From the NCBI GenBank assembly GCA_013399015.1, contig VWZX01009108.1:1604822-1668821 (forward strand): a DNA stretch of 64,000 bases. Direction: 5' to 3'. The DNA comes from Galbula dea (Eukaryota > Chordata > Aves > Piciformes > Galbulidae). The translations under genes and the position numbers were made by a program. The notes under the pieces are model-generated. The model was not told the DNA's origin and made no database searches. It saw only the letters and a list, made by a program, of their open reading frames with translations. Each line of letters begins with the position of its first letter. Position 1 is the stretch's first letter. Below are positions 37,830 to 52,800 of the stretch, in pieces.

Positions 37830-40800
37830 CTGCATGAAGCAGTTCAAGAAAAGAGAGGAAAAAAAACATCTTTAATAACACACAGCAAAATCCAGTCAGC
37901 CTTCTCTAATGAAGAATTCTCTAATTATTCCTGATTCCACTAATACCTTTTTAGCTGCAGTAGATTCTGTTAACACCCAAACCCTAGAACCAGACCTACC
38001 AACTTCCTGGATTATTTTGCTGGGTCTCTGTGGATTTGGGGCTTATTGGCTTTCTTAGAAACTGTTGCAGGTATTTTGGGTTGGTTTGTGGGTTTTTGTT
38101 GTGGGTTTGGTTTGCTGGGTTTTCTTTTCCCCCCTCTGTGACTTTTGAAACTCCCTGAGATAAAGCTGACAAGAATGAGGACAGGCTGGTAATTAGGGAG
38201 ACAGGTTTAGGAGACAGCTGAGCACTGCAGTGAGTGGCAGGATTGATTTACTGGAAGACACTTTTACCTGCACATCAATAAATTGGTAAAAACCCCAGGG
38301 TTACAATTTAGGACATGCTGAAGTTGTTGGTTTCACCAAGACCTCTTAAAACACAACTTTGAGACACTGTTTATTCAGAGTCTGCAGTGCTTTCTGAAGA
38401 AGACACTCTCCTGTATTCCACCTAGACTGCTTATTTTTGCCTTCTTCATTTCTTGTTTATACTTTCAAGTAAACAAAACCAAAAAGCAATCAAATAAACT
38501 GTCTCCATTTAGCCTGTGTCTAGGGCTGAACTATGGCAGTCACTCTGTCACCTGATGACCCTTCCCAGGCAGAGAAGGGGGATCAGGAAAAAGAGAGGAG
38601 ACCTGTGAGCTGAGATGGAAACAGATTTAATGAAACAAAACTGGTCCCAATGCCAGTATAAAGTGTATAAAAGTTATACTCTGACTAGCCCAGGTACAGC
38701 AGCCACACTAAATGGGAAAGCAGTGCTCAAGAGCAGCAGAAGGAAGAGGAGTAGGGTCAGGAGGAGCCCAAGCAGAAAACTCCTCTCTCCTCACCAAACT
38801 TCCCCCCTCCTACTGAGTGTGATGTTCATGATCTGGGATCCACCTGTAGCCAACTCAGCTCAGCTGCCCTGGCTGACTCCAAATTGCTAACAGCTTGCAG
38901 CCCATGGCTGCCCTAGGATTCTGTCCCAGCAAAACCAGGACAAAACCAAAACCTGAACTTTGCACTTTATTCTCCAGCACAACATCCTCGCTACAGCTTC
39001 AGGGAATCTATTTCACAGTCACTGCATTCTCTTTCTGTATTGCCTTGATCTACCTCCTGGTGTTATCACAAGAGCAGACTGTTACAGTAAGTTGGAAATA
39101 CATCCCCTGTACAAAACCCAGAAGACATAAACAGTCTTCTGCAGAATATACACTCTATAGTATTTATATATCTCTACACAGACACACTTTTTCTTTACAT
39201 GCATATATATACACAGACACACACAGAAGAAATGTCAGTGTGTGGCATGGGGGTGGCAGAACTCAAATGTTTGCTGGGCTAATTATTCTTTTCTGCATCA
39301 TTCACATACTAATTATCCAGACTTAAACCTTTCATGTAGCAATTCAGTGTTTATAATTAAGTTGTAGTAACTTCCCAGTTATCTTCTAATGCAGTAAAGT
39401 CTAGAGAATATCTTTCACCCATTCAAAACTCAGCCATATTCAGGAACAATTCTCAGGGGTCTGGAAAAATTCCCACAGGAATCATGTTTAGTATCTAGCA
39501 GAACTTTCATCTCCACTTTGTATTCTCAAATTGTGGAGGGGCAACTTAAAAGAACAGTCATGGGTAGAAGCTGCCTCACCTGATTTAATCTTGCTTGCAA
39601 GGTCATTCTTCCACCAGAAGAAGGTATTCGACTCAATGCAGCCTCAATCTACCAACAGAAAATATTTCAGCTGTAAACTGGAGTTTCAAGAAGCAACATG
39701 AACCTTCCTGACTCATCTTGCAAAGTGAGGTGAGCTGTACAGATTGCAGATACACCTCCAGTCTCGTTCTTAAACACTAACTTATGTTATCATTGTCTGG
39801 TGCCATAGAAAACTGACCCAAAAGTTAACAATCCTAAGCAAGGATCATTTGGAAGAGAGAGCTCTGAGTGCCAAAATAACCTTCCTTATTGGGAAGGTGG
39901 ATTTAAAGCACTGTCTATTAAGGAGGAAAGTAAATTCACTCCAGTCCTGCCATTCACACTGTGTTTATGTTGAAGTGCCTCTCCTTTAATGAGGTTAGGG
40001 GCAGAAAGAGACTGCAGCATGGGAGGAAGAGCAGGGAATGCGAACAGTATATTGCTAGGGTAACACTAGAAGTTGTGCACGAATTTCAGCCATGCATTGC
40101 ACAGGTATCTGGCCACATCCCTCACCCTTCATACAACAATTATGTTTTGTAACAACTTCAAAAGAAAATGCATCTTTACCTGTTGCTTTTCTTGAGTCAG
40201 CTCATCAAAAAGCCTCTCAGTTTCAGCCAGAGTCTTAATCCTTGCTGTGTATTTGAAGTCTCCCTCACAAGGTGACAACACTGGCTCATATTTTGGAGCC
40301 ATGCTCCTCTCCTCCCAAGCTGTCACTTTCTTCATTCCAGTAGTGATGGATTCATCACAAGAGCTGTGTCTGACACCTGAATGCTGCCTCCCTATCAACA
40401 AAACCAGGGTCTTGTTATTTGTTTTGTAATGATCTGTGAAATTATTACCTAGGACAGAAAGGGAAACTAATAACAAGAAAAGCAGTGTGATCTCGGAGGA
40501 ATACAAACTGCAGATAGTGCCTAGCAAAGCCTCATTAGTTTACTTAAGCAAACTTCCCAGAAGGATGCAAAATATTTCTAGGGGTCATCTTTATAGCACA
40601 GCATATTTGTATTTTTGGTTAACAAACAGATTACTGTGCTAATTAGGAATTCCTCTTACTGGTACAACATTTCTAAATATCACCAAGCAGGCTAGTTGCC
40701 AGGAAAACACTAGTCTAAATAAATGCATTAATAAAAACAAAAGCAGAACTTTGTGACAAGAGTGACAGAAGTGAGACAAGATTTGCTTCAGTCAATCATT

Positions 40801-43800
40801 TCTCAAATCTGAAACAACTGGCTTTATTATAATTACTCTTTGCTATCTGCAATGCAATGTTTAGCCACAGAATCTTATTAGCATGGCTGAGTATGTGTAT
40901 CTTAATACAGCCCCTGCTAAGACATGCATTGGATAACTGAGTTAAGCATATTGCTCTTCTTTCTCAATTTACTTATTTTTCTTGTTCCACTGTGTTTGTG
41001 CACACACATGAATGGGATTTCTCTGCCTCCAGAAGATTTAGAGGAGTTTTGAAAGTTGGACTTCATCAAGTGTCAGCTTTCTAGTCCAGCAGCTGTCATC
41101 AACGTGGAAGAAATGATGGCAAAAACAAATAAAGAAGAGTTTTCCCCCACTTTGACAGATTACCTTCTACATCATCTAGTGAGAGAAACTGGAGCCTTTT
41201 TCTTGGATTATTGTGCTGTAAAGTAGATGTAGGACCAGTTTCCAGGTCATCTAGAAGTATATCAAATCTACACAGCAGGAAGCACACAACAATTACTTGC
41301 TAGACAGTGATACAGTATTTTCTACTTTTTCTACCTTTTGGTTAAATCATTTTTTGTTGTAAAACAATTTCTACCCCCCAGGCATTGCAAGTCTCAGAGC
41401 ACCACACCCCAGCATCCTCTTATTTGCACATACCAAAATTCCTCTTTCATCTGACTTTCTTTCAGCAGCAGACCAGGCTGTCACTCCCAACCACACTGAC
41501 CTCCCATACTCTCATTCTCAACAACCATCTAAGTGGTGGTAGACATTTCTTCACCCTCATGCAAGACTCCTACACTTTCATCTCACAGCTAGGTATGTTC
41601 TCAAATCTACAAGGCTTGCCAAGCAAAGACCTCTACAGAAACCACAGTATCCAGTACAGTCAGCAGAAAGTTAAGTCCACGTACTTTTGAACATGCTTGT
41701 AGGTGCCATGACAGGTAGGCAGATACTGCTTTCAGCTTTTATTACTTCTTTGCCACTCAAAGTGTAAACCCCACATCTCATTTTGGGGAATGCTGAAGGT
41801 GTAAAATCTTTTTCTTGCTAGATTTTGGATTAAATTCAGAAGCCTTCCTGACTCATCTTCTAGGGCTTTTAATGACCAAGAAACAGCAGCATGAAGCCTG
41901 CAGAAACACACTGCTGCTCTAAGGGATCAGAGCACAACTGTATTCACAAGACTCATACCTTGTCACTGTGTTTTCATTTCTGCTAAGCAAATGGCTAAAT
42001 CCAGGAGAGAGGTTTTCCCTTGGAGACCGTTTGGGGCTGTATGTCACAGACACTGGTGCCAACATTATCTCTCTCCTTGCTGCAGAAGACAAAGTATAAT
42101 ATTATGCCTTATCTTCCACTCACCTGATCCAATGCTTACATCTTAAAAGAATGCTTTTCAAAGATGTCTACATGTTTCTTTTAATTAGCCAAAAAATGCA
42201 TCCCAACACAGAGAGATGAAAATCAACTTAAGAACTCTCATGTTTCCTGTGACTGTAGATAAGCTTTGCTCAGCCTGTTGGGATAATGCAGAACACCCAC
42301 CTGTATTTCTCTTTCTTCTAGAGCAGCCTTTCATTATTTGCTTCTGCTTTTTGAGCAACACAAATCAAACTTCAGAAAAGCACTTACTTGGAGTATTTGC
42401 TTTCCTGTTGGAAGGAGGAAGGGATGATGACCTCTGGCCAGAAGGGGAGCTGTACCGTTTTGGCCTGTGTTGGTCTTTGCCATTCTCTGGGGATCGGTTA
42501 GCAGCTAAAGAAGCTTCAACAAAGCCAACAGTTTGGCGTCGAGTTGATGTTTCTAATTGCAAGGGAAAAGTTGTTGCATTAATCAGTCACTTTCAACACA
42601 AGAACTCACAAACATTCCCCTCATTTACTAAAGAGACAGTGGAAAGCAGGACAAAAGCATCTTTTGGGAAAGAGGGTTGGAGTACCTGCCTGAAGCAAGA
42701 ACATAAGCATTTAAGGAAGACTCAGTGGTTTCTAATTACAAGGCTTCCTAAATCACTGCTGCTGGAAGAGCTCTGCCCAGCCCTACAGCACACATGCCAG
42801 CTTTCCTAGTAACATTGTGACACACCACAAGAACAAAACTCAAATGGTTGTACAGCCAGCCAGAGTTTTGTTAGGACTCCATTAACTGTTTATAAATACT
42901 GAGATATTCTTAGAAAAAGGACATTAGCTAACCTCTAGCTCGAGACCCAACAGCAACCTTTCCACTCCCTCTACTTTAAACAAGTCACTTAGCTACAACA
43001 GTTGGAATTTTCTCAGGAAGTCTCCAGAAGTTTGCATGCTAAAACTTTTAGCCCCTCTCTGAAGTCTGATGGACTTTACCACTGAGAAGAACAAACTAAA
43101 AAGACATGCAGAGCAAAGCCAGTAAAGACAAGCTGAGGAATAGAAAAAAGCCAAAAGTTACTAGCTGAAGTGTCTTCCTTTTCTGTCTGTGTACCCCAAT
43201 CCTTAAATGCTTTTCCTTCTTCCAGTTCTTTGAAGGCTTTTATAATTGGTGCTTCTGACATCTCACTTTCTCTTCCTACTGTGTTTGTTGAGGAGCCTTG
43301 TGAGGAGTCTTTTTCAGGAGGAGAATGGTGCCTTAAAGAATGTGGGGGAGGGAGAAGGGAAAAAAAGGATCAAGTGTTTTTACTTTATTTCATATATCCA
43401 AATACTTACTGAATAAACAAAAGCCTGGAGAAATTTAGCTTGAAATTTATAGTCATCAAAACAAGAAGTCTGAGGGTGCTCTTTATTTCAGTCCAGAGCC
43501 TCAGAGTGATAGCTAATTCAAGAATATCAACTTGAACAGCATGAGTTCAAATTTGGTGACTTGACAGGTTCTTAGAACTAAAAATATGAACCTGCTCAAT
43601 TCTGGATAAAACTGTGTTTAGAAGTGTTCAACTTTACCTCAGCTTGAAGACTGAAGGAAACCAACTCACCTAGGAGGAAGATAGGTTTCTTCTAATCTGT
43701 TATCTTTGGGGCTTTCCTGGGCTTCCAAAGGCTGGCCAGTGAAGATTGAATATTCTGCTCCTGGTATCAGCCACTTTCTCCTGCTGACATCAGGAGCTGC

Positions 43801-46800
43801 CAACTTGCTGTGGGAACAAAAAGCTTCACAATTATGCTCAGGTCTTCCTTTCTTCTGCCCACTGTTAAGGGATTCTGTTCATAAATATTAAAATAGCTGC
43901 AAACAGAAACCTGTCCCTGTAATACATCAATTCCTTGTATTTTCATAACCATCAAAAAAAACTAAAAATCAAAAAAATACTACTGTTCTACACATACAAA
44001 ACACATTATCATTTTGTGCTTCACAGCAACAGTGCTGAACTGGGAGAGACACTTAAGAGGCCATAGCTAAGTAATAAAAAACAAAAGGGGACAAAGCTTT
44101 TCAGGGCCTTAAGACATTTAAAAAACAAACAAACACACACACCAAAACCCCAACCAACCAACACACCAAACCAGAACACAGGCCAACTTGAACTTCCTTC
44201 ACATAAATTCACAATTCAAACTAGAATGTGCATTCTAAATGAACTTCCACTCTACTGTCAGGATACCTGTACAGACTATATTTAAAAACATAAAAAGCAG
44301 TAATCAGCCTTTCAAACCAGTGACAAAGACAGAAAGAAAAGCTCCAGTGTCTAATTGGACTATGCCCTGCCTGAAGTCCCCCTGTTGGAACATTCACTTA
44401 CTCAGCACAAGAGGTTCTTAAGCGACTTTCGGGAACGTGGCGAAGCTTCAGCATATTTTCATGTTCTACCTGCTTGAGCTGAACTTCCAGTTTTGAAACT
44501 GTCCTAATGTAGAAGTAGCAAAGATGCATTAGAAGATGATTTAAATGACAAAAAAGATCTATTATTTCTTAAGAGTTTACTCAGCTTTATTTAGGTATCC
44601 TGGTTGAGGCAGAAGAACAAGAGCAACTCCTAAATACTTCTCTATCTATAGATACATAAACATCTATTTGAATTTCAAGTGAAATAATTAGGTAAACTAG
44701 CTGGAAAGACAGGACCAGGAGTTGTCACTGTGGATCAAAGTATTCACCTGAGAGGGGTTGAGGAAAACAAAACAAGAAGAACACTTTTTGTCCTTGAAAC
44801 AACGTGCTTGTACAAAAGGTCTTCCTAAGTCTGGATGTAGTGAGAGGCTCCTTCTGCACGTCACTCAGGTAACTCTACCAACCTGCTGCTCAGGCTTTGC
44901 ACAGGATTCTTGTCTCTCCCACATGCTGCAGTCCACATCTTCAGTGAACTAGCCCTTTACAATGCAACACAATTTTGGGCATTCCCAACTTGGAGAACAG
45001 AAATACAGGGGTTTGGAACAGGAGATAAAAATCTCCTTTCCCACTACAATTTCTCTGGTCTTGAAGTTCAAAGAAGATGAGTGACATGAAACATCACCTC
45101 ATTACAGTTTTACACTGTCTCTCCTAGAAGCCTCTCAGATGTTCTTTCCTCCCTCTCCAGGCTTTCCTGAGCTTGTGTGCTGTTCCAACACCCTTGGCAA
45201 GGAGTGGCTGAGAAATCCCAACCTAGAGGTTACGTTTGTAACTGTAAACCCCTTGATGGTCCCATACTTCTTGCCTGAGGCCTACCCAGAAAGTTTAAAG
45301 CTCAATGGATTTCTGTTCTCCCAACCAAAAAAACAGATGGAGGTAGTGTGAGGGACATCCACAAGAGATATTATTCCTGCTCTATGCACAGAACAAGTTT
45401 CTGTCTGTTATTCATGCCTAGGAGCCATAATCTGAGAAGCAAACCTCTGTCAGCATCCTCAGGCCTGAAAACTGGTTAGCTGAAGATAGAGATTCCTAAG
45501 AAGACAACTGCAGCAGTAAAAGCTTGAGCAGTGAAGTGGCTTGGGCTAGCAGAGTGACAACCTTCAGAAAGGAAGCAATCTACTACATCCCACTGGAAGA
45601 TGTGATTGTGAAATAGAAAAAACACATATCCTAAAATAACAGGGTTTTTACAGTGTGTATAAAGTAACATAAAGCAACATGATACTCTTCATCAAATGTA
45701 ATTAAACTTGCAAGATCTACAGCCTTTGTAGTCTAGAAGGAAATGTTTAGGCCATAGCCAACATCCCATTTTGTTCAAGTAGCAATAAGACAGTTTCACA
45801 TTTACCTTTTCAAATCAGAAATCTCTGTGTTTGCATCAAGCAGTTTGTTTTCAGTTGTATTTAATGTATCCTACAAGTACACAAGGAAAAAAGTAAAAAG
45901 CCTAGAAACCAGAGAAGTGTATCAAAAGAAAACTGAGTAACTCTACATCAGCCTTGAAAACAATACATTAAAGACACCTTCCATTGGAAAGGGAGGGCCA
46001 GTAAACTTATTTGGCTTTAACTTTGCAGTATTTTTGCTGTCTGTGACTGGGAAAATACATTCCCTCTGTTTCCCCCTCCAGGGCTCTGAAGATGTATTAA
46101 GAAGCTATCAGTTAAAATATGGACCTTTTCCAAAATACCCAAGTTAACTCTGTTCATTCTATGGTACATTATCACATATTTTGCATGTTTGGTTTTTTGC
46201 TTTTGAATTAACAAATGTGTACTTACTTTTACTCTTTCATGTTCTTTTCCAAGGGACTCATATTCTCCTAAAAGCTAAAACAAACCAAAAAAAGAAGACA
46301 AAGCCACATTTTGAGACCATATAAAATTAACAGTCTGTTGACTGCTATATCATCATCTAAACTGCTTGTCTAACTTCTGCAGAAGCACTGCAGGGGATAC
46401 AGATTGTACTTCCACAGTATCTGTTAAGTTCTAGCATCTTCTAATTGGAACAAAAAGTCATAGACAAGAGAAGACAGAGCTACTCACAGTGTACTTCTCA
46501 TTTTCAAATGATTTCTCTCTAGAGAAACTGAAGGAGCTGAATGAACCAGTAAAATTCCTCACTGACTTTAAAGCTTTGTATTTTTACATTTGAATTGTTC
46601 AAAAGGAATTACAAGCATGAAGTAGCACTTCCAGCTAATGCCCACTTGGCCAATCGATTCACACATGCCCTAAAGCTATGACTGAAGAATCAGTGGAACA
46701 ATTTCTTGGACTCAGTCTACAACTGTACACAATTAGTTTTAGCAAGTTGTGATGACTTCTGAAAATTGCAGTCTGTCCCCACTAAGATGGAGAGGAAAAC

Positions 46801-49800
46801 AATAACTTCCCAAAATAATTTCCTGTAATACCTCTAAAAATAAACTCAACTAACAGCATGCAGAGTAACAAAATACCTGAGAGACTAGGACAAGTGCTAC
46901 CACATCAAGTACACACTTGCTGCCTTAAATAATTGGTTCTAAATAGCTATTAAGATCATAGGATCACCTAACACCTAGCCTGCTAAGCAGGCAGTTGAGT
47001 CTTTTCAGTTCTTGGCTGTGCATTAAGATTTCAGGACGATAAACTTTGAGTAGCTTCCTGAAACACCAAGGAAACACCTTGCTGTGTCCCTAACGTGCTG
47101 GGTAACTGTAAACACCATCTTCTCACTTACATTTTGAAACATTTTATTCTCTTCCTTTAGCCTTGTGTTTTTATTATCAGATAACTTGTAAGCCTTCTCA
47201 AATGCTTCCTCCAGATCTTTAAGCCTAGATTTCAGCCGGCTGATGGTGTTGTCCTTGTCTTTGTTACTTGAGCGCATTTCTTCTATACGTTCTTGTAGAA
47301 CCTTGGAAGTGTTACTGACTGCATAAAACTGTTCTCTCCAGTCTGCCTGGGGGAGACAAAAAACCACTCATGACCATGCTTACCTTGCAGATTTTTTACA
47401 TCAGTACCAAGCATCATGTAAATGTCATCGAAATAGAAAACAAGGGCATGACTGTACATGAATTAAACAAGATTTTGGCTCATTTCTGGGATGTATGAAG
47501 AATGAAAATAAAGACTAAACCCCCAAAAGATGTATTTATTTTATAGGACAAAATATCTAGAGGTTAGGTCTCTAATCTGAGCTGATTGTCTTGCTTACCA
47601 GCATAGAGAAATCTCTAAAAAAGGTGGAATGAATTAGTCCCTCCAGGTGTCTATCTTTCATGACAAAGCATCCTGTTCTTCGACCAACAAATGCAGCTAT
47701 GCAACCATTAGCAAACTGTTCTGGCCACAATATTCTCCAAGTATAAATATTAAATATATGATATAAATATATTTACATAATACCTGTATTTTTATATAGA
47801 AGTATAGAAAAAAACCCCCAAGTATACTTAGATACTATTTTGGCCCCAGTGCACATGAGATTTGCCTTTATCACAGCTCTAATGAGAAATCAAAGGGCAA
47901 GTCATGAAAACAAAATTAACTTAAAAAAATCCAAAGAGAGACATCTTAAACATATCACAATCTTCCACTCAAACTTTCTTTCATCCCTGAACAACCCTGA
48001 CTTTTAGAACATGCACTTACCACTTGCTTTTCAAGCATGTTATTCTTATTTTCAAGGGCTTTGATGCGAGCACTTGCTTCATTCAGAGCTGCATCTAACT
48101 GGTCACATCTGTTCAGAACAGAGAGATTACAAAAATCACTGGAAGTTTGACACTAAAAACTTTCCATTTTATAGTTTCTTTCCTTTCTCAAGCACCCCCA
48201 CAAATTCTGGTGCCCAGCCTGTGACCTCCTCCAATAATCTTCAGCCACCGCAGCAAGTGCCCAGCATCTCTGCTGGGAAGGGCTGTGGTGCTCATGGTAG
48301 GCAAGCAGCACACTGGGAACTGATGCAGAAATTCCAGATGGCTCAGAGCCCAAGAGCTGCAGAACAGAAAGCAGCTGAGATGCACCAGAGCAGAGCTCCA
48401 CTTCAGTTAATTGATGATGCTGTGTGATAATTAATGTCTGAAATCATATCACAAACTACTTTAATTCAATACATGACTGCTCAGAAGTCACTTTTGATAG
48501 TTAGAATGCACTAGTGCTGGAAGATAAGTACAAAAAAGTGTCCCAACCACCCACACACTTCAATTCTTCTGAAGAGTATAAATTTTGTGAGGTATTTGAG
48601 CTGTCTACAGTATGTATTTTGACTGCCAAAAACCACAAAAATCATATTCAACTTCTACAGATAGCAAACATTCAAGCTGTATCTAATGGATACATTGGCT
48701 TTAGAAAGCTACCAATGAATTCAAGACTGGCCCTGTATCACCTGGAGTTTTGAGATGATAGGTAAGAGGGATGAGGTTGACCAGTGAGCACTATCTTACA
48801 ACACAGATACTTTCAGTACAACTTGGTTAGGACTCCCTCTGCCTGCCAGCCTTTCTTGAGCTAAACATACTGGCTTCAGCAAAAATCAGGACAAACAAGA
48901 CCTCTGGTCCAAACATCACATTTGCTGCCTGACAATACTTTCAAACTGATCTCAAACAGCTGCATGAAAAAACACAAAATTTACACTTGATAGGAAAATA
49001 CCAGTATCAAAAAAGCATGAAATGTTCAGAAGTGAAGTGACAAATTCAAGACATTCTAACAATCATACTTAGTTTTTACAAGTAGAAAGAACATGTAACA
49101 GGAGAAGGAGGAGAAGTAAGGACAAACAGTACCTGTCAGCCAGAGTTTGATTGATTTTCTTCAAGTCTTCAGATGAAGCAGTTTTATGGCTTGCCTCTAG
49201 CTGCTGCTTTAAGCTCTGTATCTCAGAGTCATAGTAAGCTCGTAGGTCAGCGATGTGTCGAGCATGTTTCTCCCTCAAGTTCTGCCTAATTCTATTTTCA
49301 AAATTAAGAACAAACCAAAATCCCAGCTATCCACATGACCATGCACTGCTGTATTTATCCACACTGAATTAATTTGACATATAAATCTCTCTTACAGAAC
49401 TTTGCTGCTTTCAAATTAAAGCCAAGGAAGCTTCGTTATCTAAGGCAGTGGTGTCAGACACCTAAGGCTTGCACAGTCTCCCCATTAATACAGATATAGA
49501 TTGTTATTGTATACAAATACAATACAAAGCTTCACTCTCTCTTCCCTCCTTTCCTATGCACTAGAAACTGTGGATGTAAAATTAAACCAGGGAAACTCAG
49601 AACACTGTCTTGAAATCATGACCCCTACATAAGCTCTCACACACAGAATACATGCCATGTCTGCTTGCCCATGTGCAAAGCATCAGTTTCAATGGTGAAT
49701 GGGGGATATTTGTTTTCTGAAGTGCAGTCATTCTGTGCTTCTCCCACCATTTGACTCTAAACAGCAAAACATAACCCCCTCTCTGCCTGAATTAACTCCC

Positions 49801-52800
49801 TCACACAGCCTTTGATGGAAGTCTATATCTGCACTTTAATGTAGAAATAGAAATAACCAAAGCATTAAAACAAAAAAATTCTTTTGCCTTCCAGTTATAG
49901 CTTTGACATCTAAGGAAGACAGAGAACAAATGTTATGCCTCAGATTCAATAGCATGGTCTAAAGAAGATTAAATAGTACAGTCTAAAGAAAGACAATTGC
50001 AAGAAGTGGAAGATCACTGTTCTATTTATACACACTCTCTACTTCAGGGGAGGGAAAAAAACAAAAAGGAAAAAACCCACAAACAGTAATGTCCAGTTAT
50101 GTTCTAAGCAAACAACACTCCCACACTTGGTTCATTTTATAGTACTGTTAGGTTTCTCTTCTTTCCTCTAATTCTCTGACTTATAAAAATTACTTACTTT
50201 GACATTAGCACAGGATCTTCAACAGATGTCACTGAAAGACTATAATCTGGCAAACTGTTTTCAGCACACTGAGTACCAGAAGATGGAGTTAGAGTCAGTG
50301 TTTCTTCCTCCTCAGCATTGCCTGAAGTCTCGTTCTTAGCATCCATATATGCCATTGGAAAGGGACAGCCGCTCTTGGTGGCATTTTGGAACGAGTGGTT
50401 TCTCCAGAGGTCCAACTGCACAGCTCTGCTGCTGGCAGGATATTTTGGAGAGTCATCTAACTGAGATGAATGACTTGTCTGTGAAATAGAGTCTGTGTCA
50501 CAATGACTTGAAAAGCCAGGCTCTGCCATAGAGTCTGGAGAAAAAGGAGTAGTCTCTTCAGGAATGTTGAAAAAACAGTGTCCTGGGTTCTGCTGACCTG
50601 GTTTCATATGCAGGGTTGGGTCCAATGTCAAGATCTAGGAAATAAAACTATAATGCTATAAAACCATCTTGATTTCACTTTTGCTCTTGTAAATGGAGTT
50701 TAGCTGAAGGCATTAGTTAACCATTTAATACACTGCAGGAATTACAGAGAATATGACTACAATCATTTGGCAGTGACAAAATGAAGGGACCTGTAAAGCT
50801 TAGATAATGATACATATTCCTAACGTTTGCAGCTTGAGTTTCAAAGTTTCCATTAAGAGTAAAATACATATTTAATATCTGTGGCTGTCTAGAAAACCTT
50901 TGGAATTTCAGTGATGTAAGTAGAAGGACTACGATGTCTGCTTGTAGTTTGAAACAATAACTTGGTCCAGTTAGGAAAATCCCTTCATGGATTTTATAAG
51001 CAAGACAGTCACTTAGCAGTCATCATAACTGGATTCTGTACAAGACTGAAAGCAGTATAAAGAAATGGCTATGACAAAGAACATTTTCACAACCTGTGCT
51101 CTTCTGCTTCATGGGTGACCTGTACTTCTCTTGCTGGAAGCAGTAAGAAAACCTTGCTTCTCTGCCTGCAGTTCCACGTGCTGCAGCTCAGCAGCTGCAG
51201 CCTGAGCCTAGGCAGATTCGTCCCTGCACCACCCTCAAGGTTGTGCAGCGAAGATGTTTCTTTACCCAGAGTATTCTTAGAGGTTCTTTTCAGCTGGATC
51301 CCTTCCCAGCCTGATTCACCACACGGCTGCAGAAACTGCTGTTCCAGCATAACACTGGGGGTGGCAGCAGGGGCCAGTTAATGTGAAAAGAGCCGGGAAC
51401 CGATCCTATCCTCAAAGTGAGATGGGAAGTAAATGAATGTTACCTCTGGTGGGTGACTTGACTGGGAAGAAGGCATAAAAGTCTGGTCTGGCTGCTTGTT
51501 CTCCTTTTGTCTTTTATGATAAATATCCTTCAATGATGATAGCTTTGTTTCATCAGCAGAAGACAACTTAGAAAGGAAAAAATCACTACATTAGTTTATC
51601 TGAACATAATCCCCCATCCCCAGGATAGATAAATAAGTTGTGGGGTGGGTTTAGCTAACCAATCATTTCAGAAGAGAAGGCTTCTTTCAATGCAGCCAAT
51701 TTAAAAGTGGGTCTTTAATGAGGTACCTACACCTTTAATACACTAGTTGGTCTCCTGTCATCTCCTTATGCATACAATTTAAGTGACAAAAGAAGACAGA
51801 TAAATTCCAAGTGACTTTAGCAGGGGTAAATGAATAATGAAGGAACAGAATATGAGAGACTGAGCTACAGCCAAGTTAGCTCCTGGTAGGCTGATTCTTC
51901 CCATCATAGAAAAGAAACAGAGATGACAAGCAACTATAAGACAACTTTTGAAACTCACACAAAGTTTACCTGGTCTGGTGATTCTTTTGTGGAGAAAACA
52001 TCAGCAAACTCAGTTCTGAAGTTCTCTGGTAAAGAGAGATACATATCCTTTTCATCTAATTTCCAGTAGGAAAGTCCTGATAAGAAGAAACAAGGAAAGA
52101 AAAAGAAAATCACAAATTTTGAGCTCAGAGCTGCAGATCAGGAATCCATCAGAAAGATGTTACTTTGTCAGCTGAGTAGAATGCTGTATTAATTACTTGT
52201 ATCTATTGCTTCAAGACCTTACTAAAGCATTTGTTACCAGAAGTTACAAAAATCTCAGTGCAAAGCACAAGCAACATCATCAGGATTACATCACACAGCA
52301 TCAGTAATCAAAGGTTTAAAACAGTGAAAACACAGTTACTCTTTGGTGCTCAAAGAACAAATCCTCATTTACCATAAACTCTCATATTTCTACTGATTCC
52401 AGAAGAGCACTTAAAACTTGTAGTACCCCAGGAATAATCCTAGACAGCCACTTGACACTACAAACTCTTTGGTTTAGTACTCAACAGCACTCTGTAGCAT
52501 GCAACAAGACACTACCAGGACTAAGAGGGATGGCACAAGAGGAACAGATACAGTCTCAATCCCACTTCAGTTCCTTGTATGTATCCCTCTCTCAATGGAT
52601 TGTGAGGAAGAAAAATAGACAGAGTTTGCAGGGCTGTATCTCTGTGCTCCTGTTTGTTACTGAAATGAATCCACCCTGTTGTGATCCAAATATGTGAAGT
52701 TGTTTCTCTATCCCAAAACAAAAAAGGGCACCCCCTGAGAAAAAAAGAAAACCAAATCAAAACCCAAAAACCAAAACCCCCCAAAAACCACTAGCACCAC

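Noticed and set aside
42216..42809. 197-codon plus-strand frame over MPHOSPH9 exon 18
   Set aside because: It is the antisense shadow of a real exon extended by open intron.
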